A stretch of 64,000 nt of DNA from the NCBI RefSeq assembly GCF_015277735.1, contig NZ_JADHDA010000003.1:310001-374000 (forward strand), given 5' to 3'. This DNA is from Psychrobacter sp. NG254. Its GTDB lineage: Bacteria > Pseudomonadota > Gammaproteobacteria > Pseudomonadales > Moraxellaceae. Below, in pieces: positions 1 to 9,516 of this stretch. Every line of letters begins with the position of its first letter. Positions within the stretch are counted from its first letter, which is position 1. The notes under the pieces are model-generated. The model was not told the origin of the DNA and made no database searches. It saw only the letters and a list, made by a program, of their open reading frames with translations. Made by a program: the position numbers and the translations under genes.

Positions 1-1123
1 TCTTGATATCGACACCCGATTCAGCCAGTTTTACCAAGGTATCGACGCCATCTTTGGTCGGTACAAAATAGGATGAGATAATCGTTAGTTTCTTGGTTGG
101 ACTACCGAGCAACGTCCGCAATTGGTGTACCAAGTTGCTGTCGGTAGGGACGCTTTTGCTCAGTTTGCCGACGTCATCACTCAAGAACTGCATATCCGTC
201 CAGCGAAAGGGTACCCGTTTATTGATCAGATCACTGTCTATCGTAGAGTCTTTGATGGCCGCTTTATAGACTGTCAAGCTACTACCTTCATTGTTTTCTT
301 CATCAAGCCCCAGCTTGTCCAATGCGGCTGGAAAATTAAGGGTCACATCCTTATCAACTTTGGCCAATGTCTCAATATCAAACGACAAAGAAGATGACCA
401 ATAACTGTCAAAGCTGTTGTCAATATCGGCGACCACTTTACCGATTAGCAGCACATCCAAATCTGCAAACTGGCTACTTTGGTCATTACTTAGGTATTCA
501 TTGCCAATGTTGCGACCACCAATGATGGTAATCTGCTTATCAAAGGTCATGCTCTTGTTGTGCATCCGGCGATTGATTCGTGGCAACCCTGTGACGTAAT
601 TCAACGTCGGAATTTTACGATGCATCAGCGGATTAATAATGCGTACAGCGATATTAGGATGACTGGCAAAACGTAGTAGGTGCTGGTCAAACTTGGCACT
701 GTTATTAAAATCATCCAACAATAAACGCACGATAACACCGCGCTCAGCGGCATCCCATAAGTCTTTTAAGAGCAGTTGACCGGCCTGATCATTATGCCAA
801 ATATAATACTGTGCATCGATATTGCGCGTGGCCATATCAGTCAAGATACTACGAGCGGCAAACGCGTTGGCGCCAGTCACTATCGGATGATAACCTGACA
901 AATCGGGGTGGATATCACTCTGAGCACTGATGGCGGACACCAGATCCGTCTGAATCGTCTCACTATTATCGTTTTGATATAGCTCATGTACACGTTCTGA
1001 TAACGCTTGGCTTTCAGGCAGATGCGGCTGCTTGGGCAAGCTTTGGCATGCACTCAAGGCCAAGGTCAGCCCTAGTGTTAGACTCAATAATAAGTGGCTT
1101 GATTCTAGACTGAACAGTGACAT
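1..1123 (-). CDS. Phospholipase D-family lipoprotein, cardiolipin synthase C-like (3' part cut by window edge)
   Basis: The minus strand is open from an ATG at 1123 to the left window edge (374 codons), so the C-terminus is missing. The N-terminus is a lipoprotein signal peptide ending in LSAC (lipid-attached Cys about residue 26). A PLD domain follows, with AQYYIWHND near residue 105 and a full HKD motif HNKSMTFD (H188, K190, D195) followed by IGGRNIGNEY. That wording is typical of the ClsC/YmdC group, which condenses phosphatidylethanolamine with phosphatidylglycerol to make cardiolipin. A second HKD motif would be expected in the missing part. An AAGG ribosome-binding site lies upstream of the ATG. 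Family assignment is firm; the exact substrate is inferred. Confidence 0.85.
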   Translation of the reverse strand, partial: MSLFSLESSHLLLSLTLGLTLALSACQSLPKQPHLPESQALSERVHELYQNDNSETIQTDLVSAISAQSDIHPDLSGYHPIVTGANAFAARSILTDMATRNIDAQYYIWHNDQAGQLLLKDLWDAAERGVIVRLLLDDFNNSAKFDQHLLRFASHPNIAVRIINPLMHRKIPTLNYVTGLPRINRRMHNKSMTFDKQITIIGGRNIGNEYLSNDQSSQFADLDVLLIGKVVADIDNSFDSYWSSSLSFDIETLAKVDKDVTLNFPAALDKLGLDEENNEGSSLTVYKAAIKDSTIDSDLINKRVPFRWTDMQFLSDDVGKLSKSVPTDSNLVHQLRTLLGSPTKKLTIISSYFVPTKDGVDTLVKLAESGVDIK

Positions 1124-1557
1124 AACAAATTTACCTTAGTGAGCCTAAACATACTGATAAACAACTTATTAAAGGGTTTGCGCAATTTTCAAACATGACA
1201 ATGGTGACGGTTCTACCCTAATATCAATTAAGGCTGCGTCCAAATCGTCGCTAGCTTAACAGCTGTTGTGATATCTGCCTATTATAAATACGTTATTTTT
1301 GTTAGGTTTTACTCACGAAACCATTGTTTTTTAAGTAGTGTTTAAATATATATGTGGAGAAATTTAATCGTTAGCATTTGGGGTTTTTAGGTATGCAAAA
1401 ATAATATTTAGGTGCTATCTGAAACCAGCTGTGCGGAATAAGTCGACATGATATGATAACGCTGAGGAATTCGGTCGATAATCAGAAGAATAAGCAGTCA
1501 TTTTACCTTAATTAAAATACCATCCAATAACATATTAACCAAAGTAACGGAACGTTT
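1124..1557. other. Intergenic region, divergent promoters of the PLD gene and metZ
   Basis: This 434-base AT-rich gap separates two divergently transcribed genes and must hold both promoters. I see no convincing ORF, no methionine-type riboswitch and no strong hairpin in it. Confidence 0.5.
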
Positions 1558-2850
1558 ATGAGTCAGTCGCAAAACCACGATGAGAATAGTTTGAACCAAA
1601 AAAAATCAAACGATGGGTTAGATTCAAACTGGCGCAACGATGCGCTAGATTTAGATCTGGACTATGGCATGCAAACCATTGCAGTGCGGGCAGGTCAACA
1701 TCGCACGGATGAGGGCGAACACTCAGAAGCTATTTTTACCACCAGCTCTTATGTTTACACTTCAGCTGCCGATGCCGCCGCGCATTTCAATGGAGAGAAG
1801 ACGGGCAATGTCTACTCTCGTCATACCAATCCAAGCGTGCGCACCTTTGAGCGTCGTTTGGCCGCACTAGAGAACGGCGCGCGTGCGGTGGCAACTGCTT
1901 CTGGTATGGGTGCAATTTTGACCATGTGCTTGGCATATCTCAAATCAGGCGACCATCTGCTCGCAGCCAACCAGTTATTTGGCTCATCTATCGGTCTGTT
2001 CAACAACTATATGGCCAAATTCGGTGTTGAAGTCAGCTATGTTGATTGCTTCGACAATGACGCATGGGCCAATGCGGTTCAACCGAATACCAAGGTGATC
2101 TATTGTGAAAGTCCAAGTAATCCATTGGCGCAGATTTGCGATATTGGTTATCTGAGTCAGCTATGCAAAGCAAATGATATATTACTCGTCGTCGATAACT
2201 GCTTTGCGACACCAGCCTTGCAGCGCCCATTAGACTTGGGTGCGGATGTGGTGATTCACTCTGCGACCAAATACTTGGATGGACAGGGTCGAGTGCTGGG
2301 CGGTGCGTTAGTTGGCAGTGATGAGCTGATGCAAGAAGCGTTTACTGTTGTGCGCTCAGGCGGTATCAGCATGAGTCCGTTTAATGCTTGGGTATTTACC
2401 AAGGGGCTTGAAACACTTAAATTACGTATGCAAGCACACTGTCAAAATGCCAATCAAGTCGCAGAATTCTTGGTCAATCACCCTAATGTGAGCACGGTAC
2501 ATTTCTCCGGCCTGAGTGACCATCCTGCGCACGAGCTTGCCACACGTCAGCATCATATGAAAGGTGGCTATGGTGCTATCATGGGTTTTGAAGTTAAGCC
2601 ATCTGCTAGCCTTGACTCAAAAGCGGCTGCGTGGCACGTGATTGACTCAACTCGAATGGTTTCTATCACCAATAATTTGGGTGATGCCAAAACCACGATT
2701 ACCCATCCTGCGACGACCACTCACTTTCGCCTGACTGCTGAGGCTAGAGCAGAAGCTGGCGTCAAAGATGGTCTGATTCGTCTGTCGGTAGGTCTAGAAG
2801 ATGTAGACGATATTATCAAAGACTTAGCACGTGGTTTAGACAGTTTGTAA
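1558..2850 (+). CDS. metZ: O-succinylhomoserine sulfhydrylase
   Basis: This is a cytoplasmic PLP enzyme of the Cys/Met metabolism family, 430 residues. It converts O-succinylhomoserine plus sulfide to homocysteine in methionine synthesis by direct sulfhydrylation. Seen in the sequence: YSRHTNPSVRTFERRLAALE near residue 85 (substrate and PLP-phosphate region), ATASGMGAI, the VVDNCFATPALQRPL block, and the PLP lysine in HSATKYLDGQGR, wording characteristic of MetZ rather than MetB. The first 35 residues are a polar, Asn-rich extension before the conserved core (YGMQTIAVRAGQ). It appears monocistronic. The start is the ATG at 1558, with only a weak GGA-type ribosome-binding site. Confidence 0.92.
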   Translation: MSQSQNHDENSLNQKKSNDGLDSNWRNDALDLDLDYGMQTIAVRAGQHRTDEGEHSEAIFTTSSYVYTSAADAAAHFNGEKTGNVYSRHTNPSVRTFERRLAALENGARAVATASGMGAILTMCLAYLKSGDHLLAANQLFGSSIGLFNNYMAKFGVEVSYVDCFDNDAWANAVQPNTKVIYCESPSNPLAQICDIGYLSQLCKANDILLVVDNCFATPALQRPLDLGADVVIHSATKYLDGQGRVLGGALVGSDELMQEAFTVVRSGGISMSPFNAWVFTKGLETLKLRMQAHCQNANQVAEFLVNHPNVSTVHFSGLSDHPAHELATRQHHMKGGYGAIMGFEVKPSASLDSKAAAWHVIDSTRMVSITNNLGDAKTTITHPATTTHFRLTAEARAEAGVKDGLIRLSVGLEDVDDIIKDLARGLDSL

Positions 2851-2859
2851 AGATAGCGG

Positions 2860-2865
2860 TATAAT
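2860..2865 (+). promoter_or_regulatory. Candidate -10 element for ybaB-recR
   Basis: A perfect TATAAT hexamer lies just after the metZ stop and 65 bases before ybaB. The -35 region is poor (TTAGAC at 2836, 18-base spacing), so this is a plausible but unproven sigma-70 promoter. Confidence 0.35.
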
Positions 2866-2930
2866 GCCGTCAGTATTTTATTTTAAACTTTAAAGTATCC
2901 CATTTATTATTATAAGACAAAGAGGCAACT

Positions 2931-3260
2931 ATGAACATTCAAGCATTGATGCAACAAGCACAAACGATGCAAAAGAAAGTAGAAGCAAACGTTGAAAATG
3001 CCAAAAAAGAGCTAAGCAACAAAGAAGTGCATGCAGAATCGGGTAGTGGTCTGGTCAGAGTTACCATGACCGGTCGCCATGTGGTCAAGCGTTTGACTAT
3101 TGATCCAAGCTTGCTCGAAGATGAGCCAGATATGATCGAAGACTTAATTGCTGCTGCGATCAATGATGCGGTTCGTCAAGCGGATGCACTATACGAAGAA
3201 ACCATGGCTGGCGCGACTTCAGGCATGGGTCTGCCACCAGGTATGCAGGGCATGTTCTAA
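2931..3260 (+). CDS. ybaB: YbaB/EbfC family nucleoid-associated protein
   Basis: This is a small DNA-binding protein of 109 residues, the normal length of the family. Members form dimers that bind and bridge DNA, and the gene commonly sits immediately before recR, as here. Visible family signatures are the N-terminal helix with [22 protein letters not shown], then the [27 protein letters not shown]-type beta region and [23 protein letters not shown]. The C-terminus is Gly/Met/Pro-rich. An AGAGG ribosome-binding site precedes the ATG at 2931. No dnaX is present upstream in this window. Confidence 0.92.
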   Translation: MNIQALMQQAQTMQKKVEANVENAKKELSNKEVHAESGSGLVRVTMTGRHVVKRLTIDPSLLEDEPDMIEDLIAAAINDAVRQADALYEETMAGATSGMGLPPGMQGMF

Positions 3261-3285
3261 GCGTTAAATACTTCATACTGAAGAC

Positions 3286-3325
3286 AAAAATGGGGTTGTT
3301 ATCGACACGATACGACCCCATTTTT
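3286..3325 (+). terminator. Hairpin with T tract between ybaB and recR
   Basis: AAAAATGGGGT at 3286-3296 pairs with ACCCCATTTTT at 3315-3325, with a further ATCG/CGAT pairing in the loop. It looks like an intrinsic terminator or attenuator after ybaB, in which case recR would depend on readthrough or its own start. Confidence 0.7.
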
Positions 3326-3377
3326 ATAGCTACGATTTATAAATTCAGTTAGATAAAGTCAACTAAAGGAAGCTACT

Positions 3378-3971
3378 TTGCTTACAGCCAAATTTGATCA
3401 GCTTGTCAAACAGCTGCGTATCTTGCCTGGTGTCGGTCAAAAAAGTGCCCAACGAATGGCATTGCATCTACTCAGCAAAAAACGCCCGCAAGGACTGTCA
3501 CTGGCCCAAGCGCTTGATGATGCCATGCGTGATATTGTTGAATGTCAGCGTTGTCATAGCTTCAGCGATGATGCGGTTTGTCCACTATGCCAAGACCCTA
3601 GGCGTGATGACACTTTATTATGTGTGGTCGAGACCGCAGCAGATGTGATGGCGATTGAGCAAACCGCTGGCTATCGCGGCCGTTACTTTGTGCTGGGCGG
3701 GCATTTATCGCCGATTGACGGTATCAGTGCTGACGACTTAAATATTGATCAGCTGGTCTGGCGAGTCAAGCAAGAGCCTGTGGAGGAGTTGATATTGGCC
3801 ACAGGGACGACCGTTGAGGGGCAGACCACCGCTCACTTTATCCGTGAGGCAGTGAGTCGTCATGTCAATAAAGTGACACGTCTGGCGCAAGGCGTGCCGA
3901 TGGGCGGCGAGCTTGAGTATCTTGATAGTATGACGCTTGGTCAAGCCATGCAAAATCGCTCTTTCTTATAA
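3378..3971 (+). CDS. recR: Recombination mediator protein RecR (TTG start)
   Basis: RecR, 197 residues, works with RecF and RecO to load RecA on gapped single-stranded DNA. The helix-hairpin-helix [17 protein letters not shown] is at residues 16-32. A four-cysteine zinc finger (CQRCHSF...CPLCQD) lies near residues 57-75. The Toprim domain begins with [15 protein letters not shown], and the conserved end contains [17 protein letters not shown]. The start is a TTG at 3378 with AAAGGA seven bases upstream; no in-frame ATG fits the conserved N-terminus. It follows ybaB on the same strand but is separated from it by a terminator-like hairpin. Confidence 0.95.
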   Translation: MLTAKFDQLVKQLRILPGVGQKSAQRMALHLLSKKRPQGLSLAQALDDAMRDIVECQRCHSFSDDAVCPLCQDPRRDDTLLCVVETAADVMAIEQTAGYRGRYFVLGGHLSPIDGISADDLNIDQLVWRVKQEPVEELILATGTTVEGQTTAHFIREAVSRHVNKVTRLAQGVPMGGELEYLDSMTLGQAMQNRSFL

Positions 3972-4106
3972 TCTCTTTATATTCTACTTATCTCATCAAA
4001 GTGTCGACCACTTTATTGCCTGAAATTGCTATAATTGTTTTCCCTCTTTATTTTATTAAGACGCCGTTTAGCGTTTTATTTTTTCTATTTATGCAGGTAT
4101 CTGCCC

Positions 4107-5456
4107 GTGTCCAACAACACTTCAAACGCTACAGCTTATTCAAACCCTTCTGATATCAATGATGGTCTATTACAGGAAGTAGCCAATACTGAGTTAATGT
4201 CAGCATCACCATCAGAGCCAGACGTTCATACGCCTGATATTGCGGCGCTTGATCTTGATGTAATTGATATCGATGCATTATTGGATATTGCTGATGACGT
4301 TGCTATTACTTGGGTACGTAAGCAAAGTGAACTGGCTGAGGTCATCGATGCCTTGGCCACTTGCGGACGAGTGGCATTGGATACTGAGTTTATCAAGCGC
4401 GATACCTATTATCCACGTTTGGCACTCGTACAGTTGAATACAGGTGACCATGTTTATTTATTAGACGCCCCGCAGCTGCAATTGGCTGAGCTGTGGGAAG
4501 CGCTACGCAAAGTAGATGTGGCGATTTGGCATGCTTGTGGTGAGGATTTAGGGATTTTTTATCTGCTGTCTGGTTGTCCACCGCTGACCAACATTTTCGA
4601 TACGCAGATTGCATTGTCTTACTTAACAGGACAGTTGCAAATGGGCTATCAGCAGGCATTGGCAGATCAGCTAGATATGCATATTGATAAAGAGCAGAGC
4701 CAGTCTGACTGGCTCCAGCGTCCCTTATCAGAAGAGCAAGAGCAGTATGCGATCGATGACGTGCGTTATTTGCCAGCGTTGTATCTTAGCATCGAGCACG
4801 CCCTGAAATCGCAAGGGCTATACGATTATGTATGGGCTGATTGTCAGCTTTATGCCAGTGATTTATATAACACGCAGCATATTGAAGATGAAGCGGTATA
4901 CCTGACGATGGCAGATTACCGCTACAACTCACAAGAAATGGCAATACTAAAAGACGTTGCCACATGGCGTGAGGAGTTGGCGCGCGCGACCAACCAGCCG
5001 CGTACGTTTGTGATTAAAAAGCAAGCCGTCCGTGAGATTGTTACCGAAAAGCCAAACAGCATGCGCGAGTTGTCAAATAAAACGACCATGCACCGTAGTA
5101 TGCTACGAGTCTATGGTGAAGAGTTGCTTAAGATCGTCAGAGAAGCCAAAGCGTTGCCATCTGCTGAGCATCCTGCTTGTCTGTTGCCGCCATATCGATC
5201 AAAAAACAAAATACTCTCAAAAGCGGTGCAGCAGGCGATTGATGATCATGCACAAACGATCGGCGTACCTGCCAGCGTGTTAATGCGCAAAAAATGGCTA
5301 GGACAACTGTATGAAGTTGTGGCTTTTGATAAAGATATCAGCGAACTACCGCAAGGACTCAAAGGCTGGCGCAATGATTGGGTGATTCAAACCTTAATTC
5401 CAGTCATTAATAAACACAAAACCGAGCTACAGCAGGGTATGGGCATCCATGCTTGA
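4107..5456 (+). CDS. rnd: Ribonuclease D
   Basis: RNase D is a 3'-5' exoribonuclease that trims tRNA precursors and other small stable RNAs. The DEDD exonuclease motifs are visible: VALDTEFIKRDTYYPRLALVQL (Exo I, DxE), WHACGEDLGIF (Exo II) and YAIDDVRYLPALY (Exo III, YxxxD). HRDC-type segments follow (WREELARATNQPRTFVIKK...). I chose the GTG at 4107. The frame is open further upstream to a TTG at 4035, but a TATAAT hexamer overlaps that point (4030-4035) and the extra residues are unlike RNase D. From 4107 the product is 449 residues, longer than the usual 370-390, with an acidic N-terminal extension of about 70 residues. The start is the uncertain part. Confidence 0.88.
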   Translation: MSNNTSNATAYSNPSDINDGLLQEVANTELMSASPSEPDVHTPDIAALDLDVIDIDALLDIADDVAITWVRKQSELAEVIDALATCGRVALDTEFIKRDTYYPRLALVQLNTGDHVYLLDAPQLQLAELWEALRKVDVAIWHACGEDLGIFYLLSGCPPLTNIFDTQIALSYLTGQLQMGYQQALADQLDMHIDKEQSQSDWLQRPLSEEQEQYAIDDVRYLPALYLSIEHALKSQGLYDYVWADCQLYASDLYNTQHIEDEAVYLTMADYRYNSQEMAILKDVATWREELARATNQPRTFVIKKQAVREIVTEKPNSMRELSNKTTMHRSMLRVYGEELLKIVREAKALPSAEHPACLLPPYRSKNKILSKAVQQAIDDHAQTIGVPASVLMRKKWLGQLYEVVAFDKDISELPQGLKGWRNDWVIQTLIPVINKHKTELQQGMGIHA

Positions 5457-5524
5457 TAAGGCAAAGATCAATAAGATAACACTCGATAAGAGTGAGCACC
5501 TCTGTCTAAGCGTCTTTTCAGGTT

Positions 5525-6199
5525 TTAGCGTTTAAATCGTCCATGTTCTAAAAAGTATCTGGTCTGCTCAGCGACCTCTGGGTTCACGAGCATCCCAGTA
5601 TGCGAGGCGAGTAGGACGATATGGTCCGCTGCGGCCTCAATCTTGGTTTCCTCTATATACACGGTCCCGTCATGCACAAGCTGCTCGTTAAGGGGTGGCT
5701 TGTCAGATTTGCGCAGCTTGCTATTATGATATTGCAAAAACAGCTGACCCATACCATAAGGACGGTTGCCTGCAATCACGCCTAGCGTAATATGAGCTGG
5801 TAAGGGCGCAACGGTTCCATCCAAAGCATCGACATAGGATCGACCTACGACAGCAGGAGTCAGTCGCCAGATATAATCGGCACAGACACTGCCTACGTGC
5901 GGTGTCCCTAGGGTCACACAACGTCCAATTTGCCATTTAGGATACTGAGCGACGAAATCACGAATAATCAAACCGCCTAAGCTGTGTCCGACCAGATCTA
6001 TGGGCTGATCTGGGTGATGGTTGTTTTCTAGCCAATCATTTAGACGTGCGCTATTGGTTTTGATACCATCACGCATACTACGGTAGCCAAACTGATGAGT
6101 ATCAAATCCTGCTGCTTGCAGGCGCTTAGCCAATGGCCGCATAATCCATGCGGTTTGATGCAGGCCATGTATCAGAATGACGCGAGTTTTTGGTGGCAT
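5525..6199 (-). CDS. Alpha/beta-hydrolase, esterase/lipase-like
   Basis: This 224-residue protein has an alpha/beta-hydrolase fold. The oxyanion-hole segment VILIHGLHQTAW is at the N-terminus and the nucleophile elbow GHSLGG is near residue 90. A later VTLGTPHVGS segment is the GTPH signature of lipase and PGAP1-like esterases. The catalytic His is probably the SHTGM His near the C-terminus. No signal peptide is evident, so it is probably cytoplasmic. GGAG lies just upstream of the ATG at 6199. The gene is convergent with rnd. Substrate unknown. Confidence 0.8.
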   Translation of the reverse strand: MPPKTRVILIHGLHQTAWIMRPLAKRLQAAGFDTHQFGYRSMRDGIKTNSARLNDWLENNHHPDQPIDLVGHSLGGLIIRDFVAQYPKWQIGRCVTLGTPHVGSVCADYIWRLTPAVVGRSYVDALDGTVAPLPAHITLGVIAGNRPYGMGQLFLQYHNSKLRKSDKPPLNEQLVHDGTVYIEETKIEAAADHIVLLASHTGMLVNPEVAEQTRYFLEHGRFKR

Positions 6200-6245
6200 A
6201 GCTGCTCCGACATAGTGAAATTGATTTTGTAATTTTGGTAAATGC

Positions 6246-6354
6246 TATAGTCAAAGAAGTCTAAAATGGATACAAGGCAGCCGACCGAAGATTGTACCAG
6301 TAGTACCTCTAGGGAGGGTAGCACTGTAGCCATTGAGTGGTTCTCTGAATATAT
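6246..6354. repeat. Dispersed intergenic repeat, copy A
   Basis: A roughly 108-base element beginning TATAGTC. Over its whole length it is clearly similar to the reverse complement of copy E (18476-18584). The right end is degenerate. It lies in the gap between the esterase start and the gcvP terminator. Confidence 0.65.
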
Positions 6355-6392
6355 CAGTGTTTAGGTATGCTATTTAACACTATACATAAAAT

Positions 6393-6429
6393 AAAACCTC
6401 CAAGTCAGCTGCTGACTTGGAGGTTTTTT
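6393..6429 (-). terminator. Strong hairpin terminator after gcvP
   Basis: A perfect 16-bp stem (AAAACCTCCAAGTCAG / CTGACTTGGAGGTTTT) with a 3-base loop is flanked by A and T runs, so it can act in both directions. It lies 30 bases past the gcvP stop. Confidence 0.9.
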
Positions 6430-6459
6430 ATTACAGAAAATAACTATCGAAAATGATGA

Positions 6460-9357
6460 TTACAGATAGTTTTCGATACTTGGGCAAGAGCACATTAGAT
6501 TCTTATCACCGTACGCATCATCGACACGTGCCACGCTTGGCCAGAACTTGTTTGCACGGATATAAGGCAGTGGGAATGCAGCCGTATCACGGCTGTACGG
6601 ATGCGCCCATTCGCTACTAGTGATCATAGCAGCCGTATGTGGCGCATTGACCAATGGATTGTCTTCTAGCGTCCAACCATTCTCGCCAGCTTTTGCTTTC
6701 ATCGCTTCTGCTTTGATAGACTTTAGCGCACTGATAAAGCGATCCAACTCTTCTTTTGACTCAGACTCTGTTGGCTCAATCATAAGCGTACCAGCAACTG
6801 GGAAACTCATAGTTGGTGAATGGAAACCATAATCCATCAAGCGCTTGGCGATATCGCTTTCACTGATGCCAGTCTCTTCTTTTAGTGGACGAATATCGAT
6901 GATACATTCGTGAGCCACACGGCCGTTTTTGCCAGCATATAGGACAGGGTAATGGCCTTTTAACTCAGCAGCGACGTAGTTGGCGTTCAATAATGCCAAT
7001 TCAGTGGCTTTTAATAGACCATCGCGGCCCATCATAGCAATGTACATCCATGAGATAGGCAAAATGCTCGCTGAGCCATAAGGTGCTGCTGATACGGCTG
7101 AGCAGTCTTTTTGTGCATTATGCACAGGGCTTAGCGTATGGTTGGCCATAAATGGTGCCAAATGCGCCTTCATGCCGATAGGACCCATACCTGGGCCACC
7201 GCCGCCATGCGGAATACAGAAAGTCTTGTGCAAGTTCATGTGAAGTACATCAGCGCCAACGTCTGCAGGCTGCATCATGCCTACCTGAGCGTTCATGTTC
7301 GCGCCGTCCATATAGACCTGACCACCATGCTTGTGGGTCAAATCACAGATATGACGGATGCCTTCTTCAAACACGCCATGCGTCGATGGATAGGTAATCA
7401 TCAAAGCACCCAAACGCTCGCTGTGCTCTTCACATTTAGCGGTCAAATCATCGATATCTACGTTGCCGTTTTCATCGGTTTTGACCACGACTACTTTCAT
7501 GCCCATCATCATGGCAGTCGCTGGGTTAGTACCATGCGCCGACATTGGAATCAAGCAAACATCACGATCGGTCTCACCCAATGACTCATGATAGCGACGG
7601 ATGGCAAGCAGACCAGCATACTCACCAGAAGCACCAGAGTTTGGCTGCATAGACACATCATCGAAACCAGTAATGGCTTTGAGTTGGTCTTGTAAGCTAT
7701 CAATCATGGCGATATAACCGGTGACCTGATCACGCGGTGCAAAAGGATGCACATTGGCGAATTCAGGCCAAGTGATGGGTAGCATCTCACTGGTGGCGTT
7801 GAGCTTCATGGTGCAGCTGCCCAGTGAAATCATGCTGCGGTTCATCGCTAGATCTTTGTCTTCAAGCGACTTTAGATAGCGCAGCATCTCGTGCTCGGTG
7901 TGATGCGAGTTGAATACAGGATGGCTCAAAATATCGTCAGTACGCAAATGCGCGCTATCGAGTGAGATACGAGCGGTTTCAGGCAAGTCATGTGACTTAT
8001 TGACGAACAATTGAGTCAAGGTGTTGAAGTCTTGCTGATCACTGGTTTCACTAAAAGCGACGCTCAATTTGGTTTCGCTTATACGCCACAAGTTGTAGCC
8101 AACATTGTCTGCATTTTTGAAGATTTGTGTGGCAAGCTTTTCTGAACCACAATCAACCACAACTGTATCAAAGAATTGATCGTGTACCACATTCAAGCTG
8201 CTGTCATTGGCTGCGGTGATGGCATCAGCAAAGGCAGTTGCAAAGGCATGGATACGAGTCGCGATACGTTTGACACCGCTTGGGCCATGGTATACAGCGT
8301 ACATACCAGCGAGGTTCGCTAGCAATACCTGTGACGTACAGATGTTTGAGTTGGCTTTTTCGCGGCGGATATGCTGCTCACGAGTTTGTAGTGCCATACG
8401 TAGGGCAGTATTGCCTTGCGAGTCTTTTGACACACCAATGATACGACCAGGTGCTGAGCGTTTGGCTTTGTCAGAGAACGCAAAGTAGGCGGCATGTGGA
8501 CCACCAAAGCCCATTGGGATACCGAAACGCTGCGTACTACCTAGCGCCACATCGGCACCCATATCGGCTGGTGATTTCAATAGCACCAAGCTCATGATAT
8601 CACTGACAACGCTCACGTAGGTTTTGTTTGCTTTTACGGCAGCGATAACGTCTGTTAAATCTTTAACATCGCCTTCTGCGCCGACATACTGAAACAGCGC
8701 ACCGAAATAGTCACCAGATTTGGCGGTTTCAAAATCACCAACGATGACTTCCCAACCAAAGTATTTGGCACGAGTATTGATAACATCTAGCGTCTGCGGA
8801 TAGACACGCTCATCAACGAAATACTGCGTTGATTTGCTTTTGCTCACACGCTTTGACATCGCCATGGCTTCTGCCGCTGCCGTGGCTTCGTCAAGTAGTG
8901 ACGCACCAGCCAACTCAAGACCAGTCAGGTCGATACAGACTTGTTGGAAGTTCAGCAATGCTTCTAGACGACCTTGCGCGATTTCAGCTTGATAAGGCGT
9001 ATAAGCGGTATACCAGCCTGGATTTTCAAGGACGTTGCGCTGAATGACAGCAGGCATACGCACAGGCGAGTAGCCTTGACCGATATAGCTTTTGTTAACA
9101 GTGATGTCGTCTGCCATCGTACGCAGTTTGGCAAGTGCTGCATGCTCACTCATTGCCAATGGCAAATCCAATTCTTTGTGCAAACGTACTGGCTCAGGTA
9201 CCGTGTCATTGATAAAGCTTTGCATGTCCTTATAACCAACGGCACTGAGTAGGTCAGCTTGCTTGGTGTCATTTGAACCTAAATGGCGATAGACAAATTC
9301 AGCTTCGTTGAACAAGCCTTGAAAGGTATCAAACGATGGGTTTTGAGAGATAGTCAT
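6460..9357 (-). CDS. gcvP: Glycine dehydrogenase (decarboxylating), P protein
   Basis: The P protein of the glycine cleavage system, 965 residues, a normal length for the fused homodimeric form. It decarboxylates glycine with PLP and passes the aminomethyl group to lipoylated GcvH. The N-terminal half begins with FVYRHLGSND and contains GQGYSPVRMPAVIQRNVLENPGWYTAYTPYQAEI-type wording. The C-terminal half holds SLGSCTMKLN, QPNSGASGEYAGL, SAHGTNPATA and the PLP lysine in HMNLHKTFCIPHGGGGPG. AAGGATTGTC precedes the ATG at 9357. It is the last gene of the gcv group and is separated from gcvTH by a nitroreductase gene. Confidence 0.97.
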   Translation of the reverse strand: MTISQNPSFDTFQGLFNEAEFVYRHLGSNDTKQADLLSAVGYKDMQSFINDTVPEPVRLHKELDLPLAMSEHAALAKLRTMADDITVNKSYIGQGYSPVRMPAVIQRNVLENPGWYTAYTPYQAEIAQGRLEALLNFQQVCIDLTGLELAGASLLDEATAAAEAMAMSKRVSKSKSTQYFVDERVYPQTLDVINTRAKYFGWEVIVGDFETAKSGDYFGALFQYVGAEGDVKDLTDVIAAVKANKTYVSVVSDIMSLVLLKSPADMGADVALGSTQRFGIPMGFGGPHAAYFAFSDKAKRSAPGRIIGVSKDSQGNTALRMALQTREQHIRREKANSNICTSQVLLANLAGMYAVYHGPSGVKRIATRIHAFATAFADAITAANDSSLNVVHDQFFDTVVVDCGSEKLATQIFKNADNVGYNLWRISETKLSVAFSETSDQQDFNTLTQLFVNKSHDLPETARISLDSAHLRTDDILSHPVFNSHHTEHEMLRYLKSLEDKDLAMNRSMISLGSCTMKLNATSEMLPITWPEFANVHPFAPRDQVTGYIAMIDSLQDQLKAITGFDDVSMQPNSGASGEYAGLLAIRRYHESLGETDRDVCLIPMSAHGTNPATAMMMGMKVVVVKTDENGNVDIDDLTAKCEEHSERLGALMITYPSTHGVFEEGIRHICDLTHKHGGQVYMDGANMNAQVGMMQPADVGADVLHMNLHKTFCIPHGGGGPGMGPIGMKAHLAPFMANHTLSPVHNAQKDCSAVSAAPYGSASILPISWMYIAMMGRDGLLKATELALLNANYVAAELKGHYPVLYAGKNGRVAHECIIDIRPLKEETGISESDIAKRLMDYGFHSPTMSFPVAGTLMIEPTESESKEELDRFISALKSIKAEAMKAKAGENGWTLEDNPLVNAPHTAAMITSSEWAHPYSRDTAAFPLPYIRANKFWPSVARVDDAYGDKNLMCSCPSIENYL

Positions 9358-9393
9358 GACAATCCTTGGTTAGGGGAGTAATAAAAAAATAGC

Positions 9394-9501
9394 TATAGCC
9401 AATCCTCTATGAATTAGATACGGTGTCAGTCTCGTTTAGTCTACTATTTGTAGTACTTTCACTCGGCTTCCTTGTATTTAAATCATATTGAACCGACTAT
9501 A
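9394..9501. repeat. Dispersed intergenic repeat, copy B
   Basis: A 108-base element with TATAGCC at one end and GACTATA at the other. An internal near-palindrome TACTATTTGTAGTA sits at its centre. It is very similar to copy D (16920-17026). It fills the gap between the nitroreductase stop and the gcvP start. Confidence 0.8.
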
Positions 9502-9516
9502 AAATAATAGAGTGCG

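Noticed and set aside
4035-4106. Upstream extension of RNase D from a TTG
   Set aside because: A TATAAT promoter hexamer overlaps the TTG and the extra 24 residues are hydrophobic and unlike RNase D.
7138-7584. A 148-codon frame on the plus strand inside gcvP
   Set aside because: It lies wholly opposite a highly conserved region of gcvP and its translation has no recognisable features.
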